Shown: positions 26,146-34,771 of the stretch, in pieces
Layout: each line of letters opens with the position of its first letter
How positions within the stretch are numbered: the stretch's first letter is position 1
Origin: Methylobacterium sp. C25
Lineage (GTDB): Bacteria > Pseudomonadota > Alphaproteobacteria > Rhizobiales > Beijerinckiaceae
Direction: 5' to 3'
Length of the DNA: 64,000 nucleotides
NCBI RefSeq assembly: GCF_021352225.1
Contig: NZ_JAAUVI010000007.1
Location: 133,601 to 197,600, forward strand
The notes under the pieces: model-generated
What the model saw: only the letters and a program-made list of their open reading frames with translations
Told to the model about the DNA's origin: nothing
The model's database searches: none
Made by a program: the position numbers and the translations under genes

Positions 26146-27567
26146 ATGACACAGCGGCCGGTGCGCGATGGAGATCGAGAACTCGTGAACGAGATGGGCA
26201 GCGGAGCCGGCGTGAACGACGCGCGGCATCTCCGGCTCGATACGTTCGTGCGGCTGCGCTGGCTCGCCTTGACGGGGCAGAGTGCGGCTGTGCTCGGCGC
26301 GCAATTCGGACTCGGCCTGCGCCTGCCCTTCGGCTGGTGTTTTCTGGTGATCGCCATCTCCTCCTGGCTGAACCTGGCGCTGCGCATCCGATTCCCAGCG
26401 AGCTACCGTCTCAGCGACGACTCGGCGGCGCTGCTTCTCGCTTTCGACATCGTGCAACTGGCGGCGCTGCTGTTCCTCACGGGCGGCCTGCAGAACCCAT
26501 TCTCGCTCCTGTTCCTCGCGCCGGTGCTGATCTCGGCCACCGCCCTGCCGCCGGAGCGGACGCTGGCGCTTGGGATGCTCGCGATCGGGCTGGCCACCCT
26601 GCTGGCGCTGGTGCACCAGCCGCTGCCCTGGTTCGCCGACGGGCGCATCGAGCTGCCTTTCCTCTACGTGTCCGGCGTCTGGACCGCGATCCTCCTCGGG
26701 ACGGCCTTTACCGGAGTCTACGCTTGGCGCGTCGCAGAAGAGGCGCGGCAGCTCGCCCAGGCGCTCGCAGCGACCGAACTCGTTCTCGCGCGTGAGCAGC
26801 ACTTGTCGCAACTCGACGGCCTGGCAGCCGCGGCTGCGCACGAACTGGGCACGCCGCTGGGTACCATCATGGTGGTTGCCAAAGAGCTCGACCGTCAGCT
26901 TGGCCCCAGCGCGACGCCCGCCGTGGCCGACGATCTCAAGTTGCTGCGCGATCAGGTCGATCGCTGTCGCGGTATTCTGTCGAAGCTCACTTCACTCGAC
27001 GAGGACGAGGGCTTCCTGCAGACGCTGACATTCGGCCACTTGGTCGAGGAACTGGTGGCACCGCAGCGCGCGCTCGGCATCGTCTTGGAGGTCACCAGGA
27101 GCGGCGATGGGCCGGAACCGTCCTGTCGGCGCAATCCGGGCGTGATGTTCGGCCTCGCCAACATCCTCGACAACGCGGTCGACTTCGCCAGTTCGCGCGT
27201 GCTGATCCAGGCGCGCTGGACGCTCGACCGCGTGACCCTCGAAGTCCGCGACGATGGTCCCGGTTTCCCGAGCGAGGTGCTGCTGCGCGCCGGCGAGCCC
27301 TATGTCACGACTCGCAGCCCCGGGCCTTCGAAGTCGCCCGACACCGTAGGCTCTGGCCTCGGGCTCGGCCTGTTCATCGCCAAGACCCTGATCGAGCGAT
27401 CGGGCGCGCAACTCACGCTGTCGAACACGACGGGTCCCGGCATGCGTGGCGCAGTGGCACGTATCTCTTGGACGCGCCAGGCTTTCGAACGTGGGTCCGT
27501 CGCCAACGAATTTATTGCGCACAATTCGGTCCGACCCCTGCCGGACCGGCTTGCCGCCCCCATATAA
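26146..27567 (+). CDS. regB: Redox-sensing histidine kinase RegB/ActS/PrrB
   Basis: This 473-residue inner-membrane sensor has five to six helices (about residues 35-190). The quinone-binding heptapeptide GGLQNPF is at residues 113-119. The H-box is AAAHELGTPLGT with phospho-acceptor His232. The redox-active cysteine of RegB proteins is Cys274 in QVDRCRGILSKL. The ATPase domain shows NILDNAVDF, DDGPGFP and GSGLGLGLFIAKTL. It should phosphorylate the RegA-type regulator 36 bp downstream when the quinone pool is reduced. An internal start (residue 17) is possible, but the longer form fits. Confidence 0.94.
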   Translation: MTQRPVRDGDRELVNEMGSGAGVNDARHLRLDTFVRLRWLALTGQSAAVLGAQFGLGLRLPFGWCFLVIAISSWLNLALRIRFPASYRLSDDSAALLLAFDIVQLAALLFLTGGLQNPFSLLFLAPVLISATALPPERTLALGMLAIGLATLLALVHQPLPWFADGRIELPFLYVSGVWTAILLGTAFTGVYAWRVAEEARQLAQALAATELVLAREQHLSQLDGLAAAAAHELGTPLGTIMVVAKELDRQLGPSATPAVADDLKLLRDQVDRCRGILSKLTSLDEDEGFLQTLTFGHLVEELVAPQRALGIVLEVTRSGDGPEPSCRRNPGVMFGLANILDNAVDFASSRVLIQARWTLDRVTLEVRDDGPGFPSEVLLRAGEPYVTTRSPGPSKSPDTVGSGLGLGLFIAKTLIERSGAQLTLSNTTGPGMRGAVARISWTRQAFERGSVANEFIAHNSVRPLPDRLAAPI

Positions 27568-27603
27568 CGCTTAGATTGTTCGCCCGACTGAGAGGATAGT
27601 CGC

Positions 27604-28206
27604 ATGCTCACCCAAAGCGGAGCGCCAACCCACGGGACCGATCCGGTCGTCCTGTCAGACTCCGACCCGCTCGCCGCCTTCAGTGACCGTAGCCTGCTGA
27701 TCCTCGACGATGACCGGCCGTTCTCGACGAGGCTCGCCCGAGCCATGGAGGCGCGCGGATATCAGGTCCAGGTCGCCGAGAGCGTCGCCGAGGGCGTCGC
27801 GGCCGTCGATCGTGAGCCGCCGGCCTTCGCCGTGATCGACATGCGGCTCGGAGACGGCAACGGGCTCGATGTGATCGCGCGCCTCAAGGAGCGTCGGCCG
27901 GAGGCGCGCGGCGTCGTGCTCACCGGCTATGGCAACATTGCGACGGCGGTGACTGCCGTGAAGCTCGGGGCCTTCGACTATCTCGCCAAGCCGGCCGATG
28001 CCGACGAGATCCACGGCACGCTCATGGCCCAGCCGGGCGAGCGGGCCGATCCGCCGGAGAATCCGATGTCGGCGGATCGTGTGCGCTGGGAACATATTCA
28101 GCGCGTCTACGAGCTGTGCCAGCGAAACGTGTCCGAGACGGCGCGTCGGTTGAACATGCATCGGCGCACGCTGCAGCGGATTCTCGCCAAGCGCGCGCCG
28201 CGCTGA
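27604..28206 (+). CDS. regA: Response regulator RegA/ActR/PrrA
   Basis: This 200-residue partner of RegB has a receiver domain with LLILDDDRPF (acidic pocket), phospho-acceptor Asp79 in VIDMRLGDGNGLDV, a GVVLTGYG threonine and FDYLAKPADADEI lysine. A proline-containing linker and a Fis-type helix-turn-helix follow (about residues 165-197: YELCQRNVSETARRLNMHRR, then TLQRILAKR). This near-invariant C-terminus is the RegA hallmark. It controls respiratory, redox and often carbon/nitrogen fixation genes in alphaproteobacteria. It lies in an operon with regB. Confidence 0.96.
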   Translation: MLTQSGAPTHGTDPVVLSDSDPLAAFSDRSLLILDDDRPFSTRLARAMEARGYQVQVAESVAEGVAAVDREPPAFAVIDMRLGDGNGLDVIARLKERRPEARGVVLTGYGNIATAVTAVKLGAFDYLAKPADADEIHGTLMAQPGERADPPENPMSADRVRWEHIQRVYELCQRNVSETARRLNMHRRTLQRILAKRAPR

Positions 28207-28290
28207 TCCGCCGAACGGCATCGGTTGCACGCGTGGGTGCTCTCGCGCTACTGCGCGTGCAAGCCGAAATCGAAGACAGGGTCGTAGCCC

Positions 28291-28524
28291 GTGAACACCC
28301 GTAACCTGATCACGATCGTCAGCCTGATGGTGTTGGTCGGGACCGAAGTCTTCGCTGCGGCCGTCGCCGCCGGTTGGGCACTGGCAGGTTTGTTCGAGCT
28401 CGGCGACACGATCGGCCACATCCTGATGGCTATCTTCAGCCTCGGCGCCGCCTGGATCATGCTCCAGCTCTGGCGCCGCGCCGTGAGCATCGAGCCGCTG
28501 CGCGCGCCCGCTCCGCGCCGCTGA
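28291..28524 (+). CDS. Small two-helix membrane protein
   Basis: This 77-residue protein has two hydrophobic helices (about residues 6-32 and 40-60) separated by the polar turn LFELGDTIGH, with a basic C-terminal tail (RRAVSIEPLRAPAPRR). The GTG start at 28291 is the only candidate before the first helix. It lies 84 bp after regA in the same direction, so it may be co-transcribed. No known family was recognised. Confidence 0.65.
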   Translation: MNTRNLITIVSLMVLVGTEVFAAAVAAGWALAGLFELGDTIGHILMAIFSLGAAWIMLQLWRRAVSIEPLRAPAPRR

Positions 28525-28530
28525 AGCGTT

Positions 28531-29454
28531 TCACGCGAAGCCGAACTGCCTGCGCAGCGCGACAGGGGCGCCGGTCCTGCTTGGTTCGACGAGGGCGTCG
28601 CTCGCCAGAATGCGAATACGCAGGCGCTCGACGTCACCGAGATTTCCGGAGAGCAGGTCAGTGACGTCCCCGTCGATCATCGCATCGACGTGGCGGCAGC
28701 GCCTGCGGTGCCGGCCGGCGATGCAGTCGCAGCGCAGATAGAGCCCGAAACTGCGCTCTTCCAGGACGATCTCGTAGCGATTCCCCGTACTGCCTCGGAC
28801 CGAGAAGCGCAGGTCGGTTGCAGCTTTCTGCTGCTCTTGGCCGGCTAGCAATGCGCGCGAAGCGGTCGGGCGTGCGATCTCTGAAGCCGGGAGGTCGCGG
28901 CCCGGCAGCGCCGTAGCCGGCATCTTCAGAAGGCGTGGCAGCTCCGCGACGCGCGCTGCACCGGTCTCGCGCATTGCGGCCAAAGCGATCTCGGCACAGG
29001 CATAGGCGTCTTCGCCCGCATCGTGATGCTCGAACCGGATGCCGAGACGTGCTGCGACCTTGGCCAGTCCACATCCGGCTGGATCGGGAAACACGTGCCG
29101 CGCGACCCGCAGAGTGCAGAGGTACTGCACGGCCGGGACGGCCTTTCCCCAGGCGGCCAGCGAGGCGGCGAGCACGCCCATGTCAAAGCCTGCATTGTGC
29201 GCGAGCACCAGCCGGTCCGACAGATCCGGAAGAAACTCTGCCATTGCGTCGGGGAGGTTCGGCTGGTCACGAACATCGGCCGGCAGGATGCCGTGGATGC
29301 GGATATTGCCCGGCGAGAAGCGGAGTTCCGGCGGACGGATGAACCGCGTTTCGCGCCGAACGACGCGGCCGTCCTCGATCCAGGCGAGACCCGCCGCACA
29401 GGCGCTGTCGCGTCGCTCGTTCGCTGTCTCGAAGTCGATCGCGATCGCGTCCAT
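28531..29454 (-). CDS. DnaQ-type 3'-5' exonuclease fused to a SWIM zinc finger
   Basis: This 307-residue protein has an N-terminal DEDDh exonuclease (about residues 1-165): Asp7 and Glu9 in AIDFETAN, an Asp in VLAHNAGFDMG (near 91), and HHDAGEDAYACAE supplying the His and final Asp. The domain resembles the proofreading subunit of DNA polymerase III and its stand-alone relatives. A linker follows, then residues 240-256 form a CxCx8CxH pattern (Cys242, Cys244, Cys253, His255) in YLRCDCIAGRHRRRCRHVDA, which fits a SWIM zinc finger. The gene stands alone, convergent with the small membrane-protein gene. Confidence 0.85.
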   Translation of the reverse strand: MDAIAIDFETANERRDSACAAGLAWIEDGRVVRRETRFIRPPELRFSPGNIRIHGILPADVRDQPNLPDAMAEFLPDLSDRLVLAHNAGFDMGVLAASLAAWGKAVPAVQYLCTLRVARHVFPDPAGCGLAKVAARLGIRFEHHDAGEDAYACAEIALAAMRETGAARVAELPRLLKMPATALPGRDLPASEIARPTASRALLAGQEQQKAATDLRFSVRGSTGNRYEIVLEERSFGLYLRCDCIAGRHRRRCRHVDAMIDGDVTDLLSGNLGDVERLRIRILASDALVEPSRTGAPVALRRQFGFA

Positions 29455-29904
29455 GCCCCCGACTTTAGGGCAGGCCGGAGTCCCTCATCAATGACCAATG
29501 CCGCGATTTGCTGCGCAGCAGCAGGGATTAAAACTCGTCGACCGCGTTCAATGACATTCCTCTGCAAAGGGCAAAATATCGCATCGCACCAATAGCTTCC
29601 GCCTCTTGCGCAGAAGTTTTTTTCGTGTTTTTACCACTGTGTCCGTACACGGCCCAGCATGAGAGCCCAGACTGGTCATCCCAGTCATGGCGTCGGGACA
29701 GCAACCGCCCCCGGAAGCTGTTCAGGCACAATCTTGGTGGGTTGGACGATCTGGAGTGCGCGCTCGCCGGCGCTCACCGACGAGCCTTCAGCGGCCCGCG
29801 AAAAGCGACCGGAGGGCTCACAGGTACACGCGACAGATGGGGGCAAACGGGAACCGATGACGGTTTCCGCCTTGGGCCTCGGCTCGTCTGTCGCGGGAGG
29901 GACA
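29455..29904. other. Gene-less 450-bp stretch before the PAS protein
   Basis: No gene is supported. The frame of the downstream PAS gene is open back to 29659, but its codons do not resemble a domain. A short minus-strand frame at 29528-29731 has no support. A run of seven T residues near 29618-29624 is the only AT-rich landmark. Confidence 0.4.
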
Positions 29905-30384
29905 ATGGACCTCGAAGGTATCGACTACGACTTCGACGCACCGGATTCCGATTGGAATTACGAGCCCTCGCGGGCGGAGCTGTTCCGCGAGATCCCGGCG
30001 GCTCTCTACACGACCGACGCCGAAGGCTGGCTCACCTATTACAACGATGCTGCGGCCAGGCTGTGGGGCTTCCGTCCCGTGCTCGGCAAGGCCCGCTGGT
30101 GTGGCTCATGGCGGCTGTTCGAGGCCGATGGGTCGGAGCTGGCGCACGACGAATGCTCGATGGCGGTAGCGCTCAAGGAAGGCCGCGCCGTGCGCGGCAT
30201 CCAGCACATCCTCCAGAGGCCAGATGGCCGAGAGGTGTGTTTCATGCCCTACCCAACGCCGTTGCGCGACGTCTCCGGTCGGGTCGTCGCCGGCTCGAAC
30301 ATCTTGCTTGAGCTCGACCGCTCGATCTGCAGCGCCGTCGCAGCCTCGGGGCGGGCCGGATTTTCCGCCCGCGGGATGTGGTGA
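29905..30384 (+). CDS. Stand-alone PAS-domain protein
   Basis: This 159-residue protein consists of one PAS sensor domain (about residues 22-140). Visible landmarks are LFREIPAALYTTDAEGWLTY, NDAAARLWGFRPVLG, then GRAVRGIQHILQRPDGREV and TPLRDVSGRVVAGSNILLE, which are standard for PAS domains found in front of histidine kinases. No kinase, cyclase or HTH output domain follows, so it is either a freely acting sensor or the remnant of a larger protein. The ATG at 29905 follows GGGAGGG by about five bases; ATG 29857 is an alternative. The chain ends abruptly after SARGMW. Confidence 0.8.
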   Translation: MDLEGIDYDFDAPDSDWNYEPSRAELFREIPAALYTTDAEGWLTYYNDAAARLWGFRPVLGKARWCGSWRLFEADGSELAHDECSMAVALKEGRAVRGIQHILQRPDGREVCFMPYPTPLRDVSGRVVAGSNILLELDRSICSAVAASGRAGFSARGMW

Positions 30385-30499
30385 TCCGGGAGCGCTGGCA
30401 GCCTCCGGCTGTGCCCAGGTGAGCCTTGCCAAGGTGGCGCATGGTCTCTAAGAGCCTGTGCCCACCAGGACGACTCGGCGATCCGCCTGAGCCGCCTCA

Positions 30500-30575
30500 G
30501 CCGCTTTAGCTCAGCTGGTAGAGCACCTCATTCGTAATGAGGGGGTCGGGGGTTCGAATCCCTCAAGCGGCACCA
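30500..30575 (+). tRNA. tRNA-Thr (anticodon CGT)
   Basis: The 76-nt cloverleaf is complete, with a 3' CCA encoded in the DNA. The acceptor stem is GCCGCTT with AAGCGGC, the anticodon stem CCTCA with TGAGG encloses the loop TTCGTAA with CGT at positions 34-36, and the T-loop TTCGAAT lies in a GGGGG/CCCTC stem. It reads ACG threonine codons. About 0.7 kb of gene-poor DNA follows. Confidence 0.97.
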
Positions 30576-31314
30576 CTCCTCAGCCCGATTTCGGTAGCCC
30601 ATTAAAGACCCTGGCTAGGCTGTCGGTAACGGCGGCGCCCCAAAGTGCCTTGCCGGAAAGCGGGTAGAGACGGCTTTTCTGCTTGGGCGAATAGAACCAG
30701 CGACCAGGCCGTTATGAGCGGTCGGCTCTAACCGGGGGTGATGAGCTTCGCGGCCGGGCGAGAATGATCTCGACGATTTGCAGCGGCACCGCTTCCGCCT
30801 GCGGGGCCGGCGTGCCGATCAACTTCTCGGTCCGCAATTCGATCGAAGAGATCCCAATCGCCAGCATAGAACCGGAGGCTGATCCCATCCCACAGCCAGC
30901 CAATGGGAGAGGAGGCAGTATTGGCGAGTCGAGAAGGCAGTCAGCTCAATGCCATCGCACAAATGAGATCAGGCAATCTGGAGCTATCAAAAATTAGTTT
31001 AGCTTGCGGCATTGGAATCGTGAAAACATTTGTCGCAGGGCGCCGAAGCGTTAGCAAAACGGAAACCGCGGTTCTGCTTCCAGTTGTCCGAATTCGAACA
31101 AACACCGTGCCTGTGACTTGGTGAGTCTTGACTGATCAATACGGTCTCGCCACGACATGTGGCCGTTCGACGAGGTGGCGAATGCCAGTTGAAAAGAGTG
31201 CCACAAATGAGGTCAAAAGCCTCTGCCAAAAGGCGCTGGACACAGTCGGGTCATCTGGCAGGTTTCGCGTTCGAGTGCTCCTCGAAATGATCCTGATCGA
31301 GCTTGAAAACGAAG
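30576..31314. other. Gene-poor DNA downstream of tRNA-Thr
   Basis: Only short, unsupported frames occur (for example minus-strand 30712-30903 and 30999-31229, plus-strand 30764-30997). Base composition is mixed, with AT-rich patches near 30960-31060. No integrase, attachment-site duplicate of the tRNA 3' end, or known RNA was seen. It may be decayed integration DNA. Confidence 0.4.
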
Positions 31315-31590
31315 CTAAACAGCCTCTTCGAGTTGGCAGACAATCCGCACCTTCAAAGCAGTCTTGCCCACCTGATCGCGCACTGCCAGAACGAGAGTTG
31401 TCTCGCGGGCCTCTTCGGCTTCCGCGGCGGTCAGCCGTGTGATGACTCGGAGAGCCTCGGCCCGGAGGATCTCACCTCCTTCGAGCACTCGTCCTATTTC
31501 ATCGCGAACTTCCGTGCCGTCGTTAATGTCGAAGTAATAGCGTTGTGCAGGCGCAGAGTTGAGTCGATGCGCTGATGCAGTGTGTGGCAT
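31315..31590 (-). CDS. DUF6894 family protein
   Basis: This 91-residue cytoplasmic protein has the pattern typical of this Hyphomicrobiales family: QRYYFDINDGTEVRDEIGRV near residues 16-35, then EALRVITRLTAAEA and an alternating hydrophobic/charged strand (RETTLVLAVRDQVGKTALKV). Members usually occur in many paralogues per genome and have no known function. AGG/GGAGG lies seven bases before the ATG at 31590. It is isolated between two gene-less stretches. Confidence 0.75.
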   Translation of the reverse strand: MPHTASAHRLNSAPAQRYYFDINDGTEVRDEIGRVLEGGEILRAEALRVITRLTAAEAEEARETTLVLAVRDQVGKTALKVRIVCQLEEAV

Positions 31591-31982
31591 GGCAAACCTC
31601 CACGTTCGGATTATGAATGCAATTGTTTCGTAGATATAAGCCTGCCCTCACGGATTTGTGAAGTGCCGATTGCGGACAGGTCCTTCCCATGACTGCTGCC
31701 ACTCGCTTGGCGTAGGTGCGCGCGGGCGATCCGATGCGAAACAGGCCGCACGGCTCCCTACCCGAGCCCCAACAATTTTAATCGAGACGGAGCGCTTGGC
31801 CTGCTGCGCGGCATGAGTTGCCCGCAAGCTTTTCGTGTCTTTAGGACCGTGCTCGCTCGTTGCATTAAGAGCCTTAAGATCGTGAACGGGACGTTCTGTG
31901 CGTTAGGTTCGCCGAGTTGCTCTGCAGTGCTCGATGACACGGGTACGAAGAGCGGCTGCAAGATCTGCTTCCTGCATAACGT
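31591..31982. other. Gene-less stretch between DUF6894 and IclR genes
   Basis: No supported frame or RNA was seen. The stretch includes the promoter of the DUF6894 gene (AT-rich at about 31610-31640). Confidence 0.4.
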
Positions 31983-32774
31983 TCAGATCAATTCGGCTGC
32001 CGCCCGCTGACGTGGTTTGCCGCTCGACAAGGTGATCGGGTTGTAGCCGAGAGCGCGGGACAGGCCCCGGGCCGTGTCGACGACGACGTCGCTGAAGCGG
32101 CGCAAGACCGCCGCGTTCAGCCTGTCGGCAGGCCCTGAAATGCCGATTGCGGCAATTGGGTTACCCATCGCGTCACGAATAATCGCGGCCAAGCCACACA
32201 CGCCCTCGCGCCATTCGCCGCGGTTGATCGCGAAGCCTTGCACGCGCACCTGTTCGAGTTCGCGATGCAGGAGTTCCAGGCTCGTGATCGTGCGTGCCGT
32301 GTGAGCCGGCAGCGGGTCGGAGAGATACTTCAGCGCATCGTCTCGATAAGCGAGCAGCGCCTTGCCCGATGCAACGCAATAAGCCGGAGCCCGGCCGCCA
32401 ATCGAAGAGTAAGCCCTTACAGGGTGCGGACTCTCAATCTTGTGAAGATAGATTACGTCGCCCCTGTCCAGAAGGGACAGGTGGATCGTCTCCTGCGTGC
32501 TCTCCGCGAGCGAGCGCATGAACGGTTCGGCCACCTGCCGGACGTCGATCCGTGCCAGAACCGGGCTCGCCAACTCGAACAGCTTCAATGTGCACTCATA
32601 GGTGCCGCCTCGTGCCGGTCGAACATAGCCAGCCGCGACGAGTGTCTGAAGGGTACGGTGGGCGTTGCTCTTGGTGAGGCCGAGCGTCCGCGCAATCTCG
32701 CTCACGCCGCGCGGTGTCTCGCTGGCTGCGAGGTGCTCCAGCAGGTTCAGGCCTTTGAGAAGCGTGCTGTCCAT
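31983..32774 (-). CDS. IclR-family transcriptional regulator
   Basis: This 263-residue regulator has an N-terminal winged helix-turn-helix (LLKGLNLLEHLAASETPRGV, then SEIARTLGLTKSNAHRTLQT and LVAAGYVRPA, about residues 4-60). The C-terminal IclR effector domain follows (about 80-250), with PVRAYSSIGGRAPAYCVASG, KALLAY and GVCGLAAIIRDAMGNPIAAI as landmarks. IclR proteins commonly control aromatic- or carboxylic-acid catabolic clusters encoded beside them. It is divergent from the AhpD-like gene and heads the catabolic cluster that runs to about 44950, so it is the obvious regulator candidate. A GTG six codons upstream (32792) is a possible start. Confidence 0.92.
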   Translation of the reverse strand: MDSTLLKGLNLLEHLAASETPRGVSEIARTLGLTKSNAHRTLQTLVAAGYVRPARGGTYECTLKLFELASPVLARIDVRQVAEPFMRSLAESTQETIHLSLLDRGDVIYLHKIESPHPVRAYSSIGGRAPAYCVASGKALLAYRDDALKYLSDPLPAHTARTITSLELLHRELEQVRVQGFAINRGEWREGVCGLAAIIRDAMGNPIAAIGISGPADRLNAAVLRRFSDVVVDTARGLSRALGYNPITLSSGKPRQRAAAELI

Positions 32775-33102
32775 GGTTCTATCATGCGGCACATCGTTCC
32801 GAGATTTTTAGGACGTGCTCAGGCCGCGGTCAAGTTTTAACAGCACTGTGAAGCAACGAAATGAACGATGAGACCTACGCTTGACCTGCCCTTGCAGTCT
32901 TCATTCGATCCGCTAGCTCTAGTATCATAAAACAACAAATCATTCTGAAATACGAGACATTTGAAAACGCGGAACGCGCACACTTGATCGCGCGGTGGGC
33001 CTCCTGGGATCGAGAGCCAGTCCGTAGCCGCAGGGAGTGAAAAATAAGATGGATGCCCGCGACGCGGCGATCAGCCGTTACCCGGTTCCCTAGCTACAGG
33101 AC
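32775..33102. other. Divergent promoter region with a truncated reading frame
   Basis: An AT-rich core (about 32920-32970) probably holds both promoters. At its right end an ATG at 33049 opens the natural start of the AhpD-like protein (MDARDAAISRYPVP), which is then closed by an in-frame TAG at 33091-33093. Confidence 0.6.
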
Positions 33103-33627
33103 ATGCCGGAGGACATCCGGGCGCGGATCCTGGCAGTGCAAGAAAAGTCCGGCTTCGTTCCGAACGTCTTTCTGATGCTGGCGTATCGTCCCGACGAATT
33201 TCGGGCTTTCATGGCCTATCACGACGCCTTGATGGACAAGGACGGTGGCCTGACCAAGGCCGAGCGGGAGATGATCGTCGTCGCGACCTCGGCCATCAAT
33301 CAATGCCAGTATTGCGTCATCGCCCACGGCGCCATCCTGCGCATTCGCGCGAAAAACCCGCTGCTGGCCGATCAGGTGGCCGCCAACTTCCTTAAGGCGG
33401 ACATCACCGCGCGTCAGAAGGCGATGATCGAGTTCGCGATGAAGATCTCGCAGCACGGGCATCTTGTGGGCGAGACCGACAGCGTCGCCTTGAGGGAGCA
33501 CGGGTTCAGCGACGACGACATCTGGGACATCGCCGCCATCGCGGCGTTCTTCGGCATGTCCAACCGTCTCGCGAACTTCACCAGTTTGCGGCCCAATCCG
33601 GAATTCTACATGCTCGGACGGTCCTGA
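33103..33627 (+). CDS. AhpD-like peroxidase-related protein (carboxymuconolactone decarboxylase family), 5' end interrupted
   Basis: This 174-residue helical protein belongs to the AhpD/CMD superfamily, peroxidase-related branch. The redox centre is CQYCVIAHGA (CxxC followed by His near residue 60). LTKAEREMIVVATSAIN before it and DDDIWDIAAIAAFFGMSNRL near the C-terminus are family hallmarks. The natural start is almost certainly ATG 33049, but codon 15 of that frame is TAG, where relatives have Glu. Translation could restart at ATG 33103, losing only the first 18 residues and keeping the CxxC core. It is the first gene on the plus strand opposite iclR. It may be functional or a new pseudogene. 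Confidence 0.75.
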   Translation: MPEDIRARILAVQEKSGFVPNVFLMLAYRPDEFRAFMAYHDALMDKDGGLTKAEREMIVVATSAINQCQYCVIAHGAILRIRAKNPLLADQVAANFLKADITARQKAMIEFAMKISQHGHLVGETDSVALREHGFSDDDIWDIAAIAAFFGMSNRLANFTSLRPNPEFYMLGRS

Positions 33628-33716
33628 CGCGTCCCTCGCGTCAGCGCTGACGATGCCAGAGAATGCGGGGCGTTCTCCGGGATACGAAGGCCGGACGCCC
33701 CGGTCTCGTCCCCGGA

Positions 33717-34700
33717 TTATCGGTTGACGTCCACGATGACGCGGCCGCGCACGCCTCCAGCCATCAAGCGCCCGGCGGTGGCGACGACCTCGGACAGGCC
33801 AATCTCCGTGGTCATCACGTCGAGCTTGGCGGGGTCGAGGTCGCGGACGAGCCGCTCCCACGCCTCCAGCCGCTCGGGGCGCGGACACATCACGCTGTCG
33901 ATGCCGACGAGGGTGACGCCGCGCAAGATGAAGGGCGCGACGCTCGCCGGTAGATCCATTCCCTGCGCCAGCCCGCACGCCGTGACCACACCCCGATATT
34001 TCGTGGAAGCACAGACATTCGCCAGGGTGTGGCTGCCGACGACGTCCACGGCACCGGCCCAGCGCTCCCTGGCGAGCGGCTTGCCCGGCTCCGAGAATGC
34101 CGATCGGTCCAGGATCTCGGCCGCTCCCAGGCCGCGCAGGTAATCCGCCTCGTTGGGGCGTCCACTGACGGCGGCGACGGTGTAGCCCAGCTTCGACAAC
34201 AGAGTGATCGCGGCGCTGCCGACGCCGCCGGCAGCCCCGGTGACGACAATCTCGCCCTTGTCCGGGCTTACGCCGTGGCGTTCGAGGGCCATCACGCAAA
34301 GCATGGCGGTGTAGCCCGCCGTGCCAATCGCCATGGCCTGGCGGCTGGAGAAGGCCTCTGGCAGCGGTACGAGCCACTCGCCCTTCAGCTGCGCCTTCTG
34401 CGCGAGGCCACCCCAATGTGTCTCGCCCACGCCCCAGCCGTTGAGGACGACGAGATTGCCCTCCGCGTATCGCTCGTCCCGCGAGCGGACCACGCGGCCG
34501 GCAAGATCGATGCCCGGAACCATCGGAAACTTGCGGACCACTGGTCCCTTGCCGGTGATGGCGAGGCCGTCCTTGTAGTTTAACGTCGAGTAGGCGACGT
34601 CGATCGTCACGTCGCCCTCGGGCAGTTGTGCCTCGTCGATCTCCCGCAGGCCGGCACGATATCCGGCGTCGTCCTTGTCGATCACGATTGCATTGAACAC
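33717..34700 (-). CDS. acuI: Acryloyl-CoA reductase (AcuI/YhdH, MDR superfamily)
   Basis: This 327-residue NADPH-dependent medium-chain reductase is of the AcuI type, which turns toxic acryloyl-CoA into propionyl-CoA. The family pattern is strong: [66 protein letters not shown], nucleotide-binding [13 protein letters not shown], and [10 protein letters not shown]. The genes facing it on the plus strand encode an acyl-CoA ligase and a crotonase-fold enzyme, so an acryloyl- or 3-substituted-propionyl-CoA intermediate is plausible in this cluster. It is convergent with the AhpD-like gene and followed upstream by tctA on the same strand. Confidence 0.88.
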   Translation of the reverse strand: MFNAIVIDKDDAGYRAGLREIDEAQLPEGDVTIDVAYSTLNYKDGLAITGKGPVVRKFPMVPGIDLAGRVVRSRDERYAEGNLVVLNGWGVGETHWGGLAQKAQLKGEWLVPLPEAFSSRQAMAIGTAGYTAMLCVMALERHGVSPDKGEIVVTGAAGGVGSAAITLLSKLGYTVAAVSGRPNEADYLRGLGAAEILDRSAFSEPGKPLARERWAGAVDVVGSHTLANVCASTKYRGVVTACGLAQGMDLPASVAPFILRGVTLVGIDSVMCPRPERLEAWERLVRDLDPAKLDVMTTEIGLSEVVATAGRLMAGGVRGRVIVDVNR

Positions 34701-34771
34701 GGGCGAAGGTCTCCGATTGGGTTGGACGTCGGCTGCAGATCGATAGCACCGGACGAGTCGAGCGGTCCGGT

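Noticed and set aside
29528..29731. 67-codon minus-strand frame upstream of the exonuclease gene
   Set aside because: No ribosome-binding site, no family resemblance, and it overlaps AT-rich promoter-like DNA.
31758..31961. 67-codon minus-strand frame downstream of the IclR gene
   Set aside because: It has no ribosome-binding site or domain, and the composition of random sequence.
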